Of a DNA stretch of 5,162 nucleotides, positions 4,422-5,162 are shown one piece after another. The DNA is taken from contig JAOZIG010000095.1 of assembly GCA_026014515.1 (NCBI GenBank), positions 1 through 5,162 on the forward strand, read 5' to 3'. The position numbers and the translations under genes were made by a program. The stretch comes from Candidatus Bathyarchaeota archaeon (GTDB taxonomy: Archaea > Thermoproteota > Bathyarchaeia > TCS64). The notes under the pieces are model-generated. The model saw only the letters and a program-made list of their open reading frames with translations, ran no database searches and was not told the DNA's origin. Position 1 is the stretch's first letter. Every line of letters starts with the position of its first letter.

Positions 4422-5090
4422 ATGTCGATGCGTCGTGAGCCTGTTTTCACATATTTTACTGTGATTGCTTGTTCATTGATTTATTTTGGTAGTATGTTTT
4501 TGTCGAATAATATGTGGGTTGAGGTGTATAGTGATCTCGCTATCAATCCATCTAATTTCAGTTTAGGTGAAAGCTTCTATACGTTGTTCACGTATCAGTT
4601 TCTCCATCTTAATTTCCAGCATCTTGTCTCCAATATGTTTGCCTTGTTTAGTATTGGACGAGCAGTTGAGTCTGAGATTGGTAGCACGAAGTTTGGTTTA
4701 TCATATCTATTGGCTGGGGTTTTTTCGGGGCTTTTTCACATCATGTTTAATCAGGGCTCGGATGTCATGGTGATTGGTGCTTCGGGGGCTGTTTTTGGTG
4801 CTTTAGCTTTGTTGCTCTTGTTGATGCCTTTCAAGTTTACCTCAGCTATGATTATTCCCATGCCGGGGGTTGTTCTTGGGATTACTATGTTGGTTGTTGA
4901 GGTCTCGGCTATTCTGTTTAGTAATGATATTTGGGTTGCCCATGACGTGCACTTGTACGGGTTTATTGCGGGGGGTTTGGCTGCGTTTGGTATTGATTAT
5001 GATAGAGCCCTGAGGGGGCTTATAATCTCGGTGATTATCTTGATTGGTCTATACTATTGGGCTTTTTTTATTGAGGGCATCGTCATCTAG
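4422..5090 (+). CDS. Rhomboid-family intramembrane serine protease
   Basis: Rhomboids cut transmembrane helices of substrate proteins within the membrane, using a Ser-His dyad. The 222-residue product has GASGAVFG at 119-126 with catalytic Ser121, and His177 in VHLYGFIAGG on the sixth core helix. His67 and Asn71 (HLVSN) match the oxyanion-stabilising pair of this family. Membrane segments are visible at about 8-28, 65-82, 92-110, 118-136, 144-166, 175-191 and 197-217, so it looks like a six-helix core plus one C-terminal helix. All key residues are present and the protein is probably active. The start could be ATG 4422 or ATG 4428; no Shine-Dalgarno precedes either, and 4422 fits the promoter spacing. 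It is divergent from lysK and its stop overlaps that of the gene beyond. Substrates cannot be inferred. Confidence 0.93.
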   Translation: MSMRREPVFTYFTVIACSLIYFGSMFLSNNMWVEVYSDLAINPSNFSLGESFYTLFTYQFLHLNFQHLVSNMFALFSIGRAVESEIGSTKFGLSYLLAGVFSGLFHIMFNQGSDVMVIGASGAVFGALALLLLLMPFKFTSAMIIPMPGVVLGITMLVVEVSAILFSNDIWVAHDVHLYGFIAGGLAAFGIDYDRALRGLIISVIILIGLYYWAFFIEGIVI

Positions 5091-5162
5091 AGCGCTTCGA
5101 TAACCTGACGTAAATCGTTTAGGCTCTCAATAATCACGTCAACCCCCGCTTCCTTCATGAGA
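5087..5162 (-). CDS. C-terminal end of a probable HAD-family hydrolase (partial)
   Basis: Only the last 24 codons are in the window, ending at TAG 5087-5089. The visible tail contains MKEAGVDVIIESLNDL followed by a short helix. This resembles the end of HAD-superfamily phosphatases of the phosphoglycolate phosphatase type, where an Ala-Gly-Ala/Val-Asp block is followed by a Ser-Leu-x-x-Leu helix. No catalytic motif is inside the window, so the family call is tentative. The stop shares CTAG with the rhomboid stop on the other strand. Confidence 0.5.
   Translation of the reverse strand, partial: LMKEAGVDVIIESLNDLRQVIEAL

Overview
The window reads as a piece of archaeal chromosome. The reasons are a class I lysyl-tRNA synthetase, a fused CoaBC of the archaeal subtype, AT-rich TATA-like elements at the expected distance from several starts, and a box C/D guide RNA. 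The synthetase resembles, from memory, those of Thaumarchaeota and related TACK lineages, so that placement is a guess that needs a tree. I see no plasmid, phage, insertion sequence or CRISPR signs.

Layout from left to right. A minus-strand CoaBC (coenzyme A synthesis) runs off the left edge (1-1072). Upstream of it on the same strand lie a 45-residue protein that is one perfect coiled coil (1133-1270) and a dCMP deaminase (1303-1809). A compact divergent region (1810-2037) follows, and in its middle, on the plus strand, sits a box C/D guide RNA (1882-1947). A plus-strand tautomerase of the 4-oxalocrotonate tautomerase family starts at an unusual TTG (2038-2223). It converges on, and overlaps, a minus-strand GNAT acetyltransferase (2213-2659). 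Next upstream on the minus strand is class I LysRS (2710-4326). A divergent promoter region (4327-4421) separates LysRS from a plus-strand rhomboid protease (4422-5090). The rhomboid stop overlaps the stop of a minus-strand gene cut by the right edge, probably a HAD-family phosphatase.

The genes are mostly housekeeping (CoA, dUMP supply, lysyl-tRNA, RNA modification, membrane proteolysis) and do not form one pathway. There is no intergenic stretch over 300 bases.

The most notable content is the guide RNA. It has a 9-bp terminal stem, a C/D kink-turn geometry, canonical D' and C' boxes, and a 12-nt guide. The complement of that guide is the anticodon loop and 3' stem of a tRNA-Leu(CAA), and the box D plus five rule places the methyl group exactly on wobble base C34. 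The second surprise is the tiny coiled-coil protein, which has an unbroken heptad pattern over its whole length and nearly ideal g-e' charge pairs.
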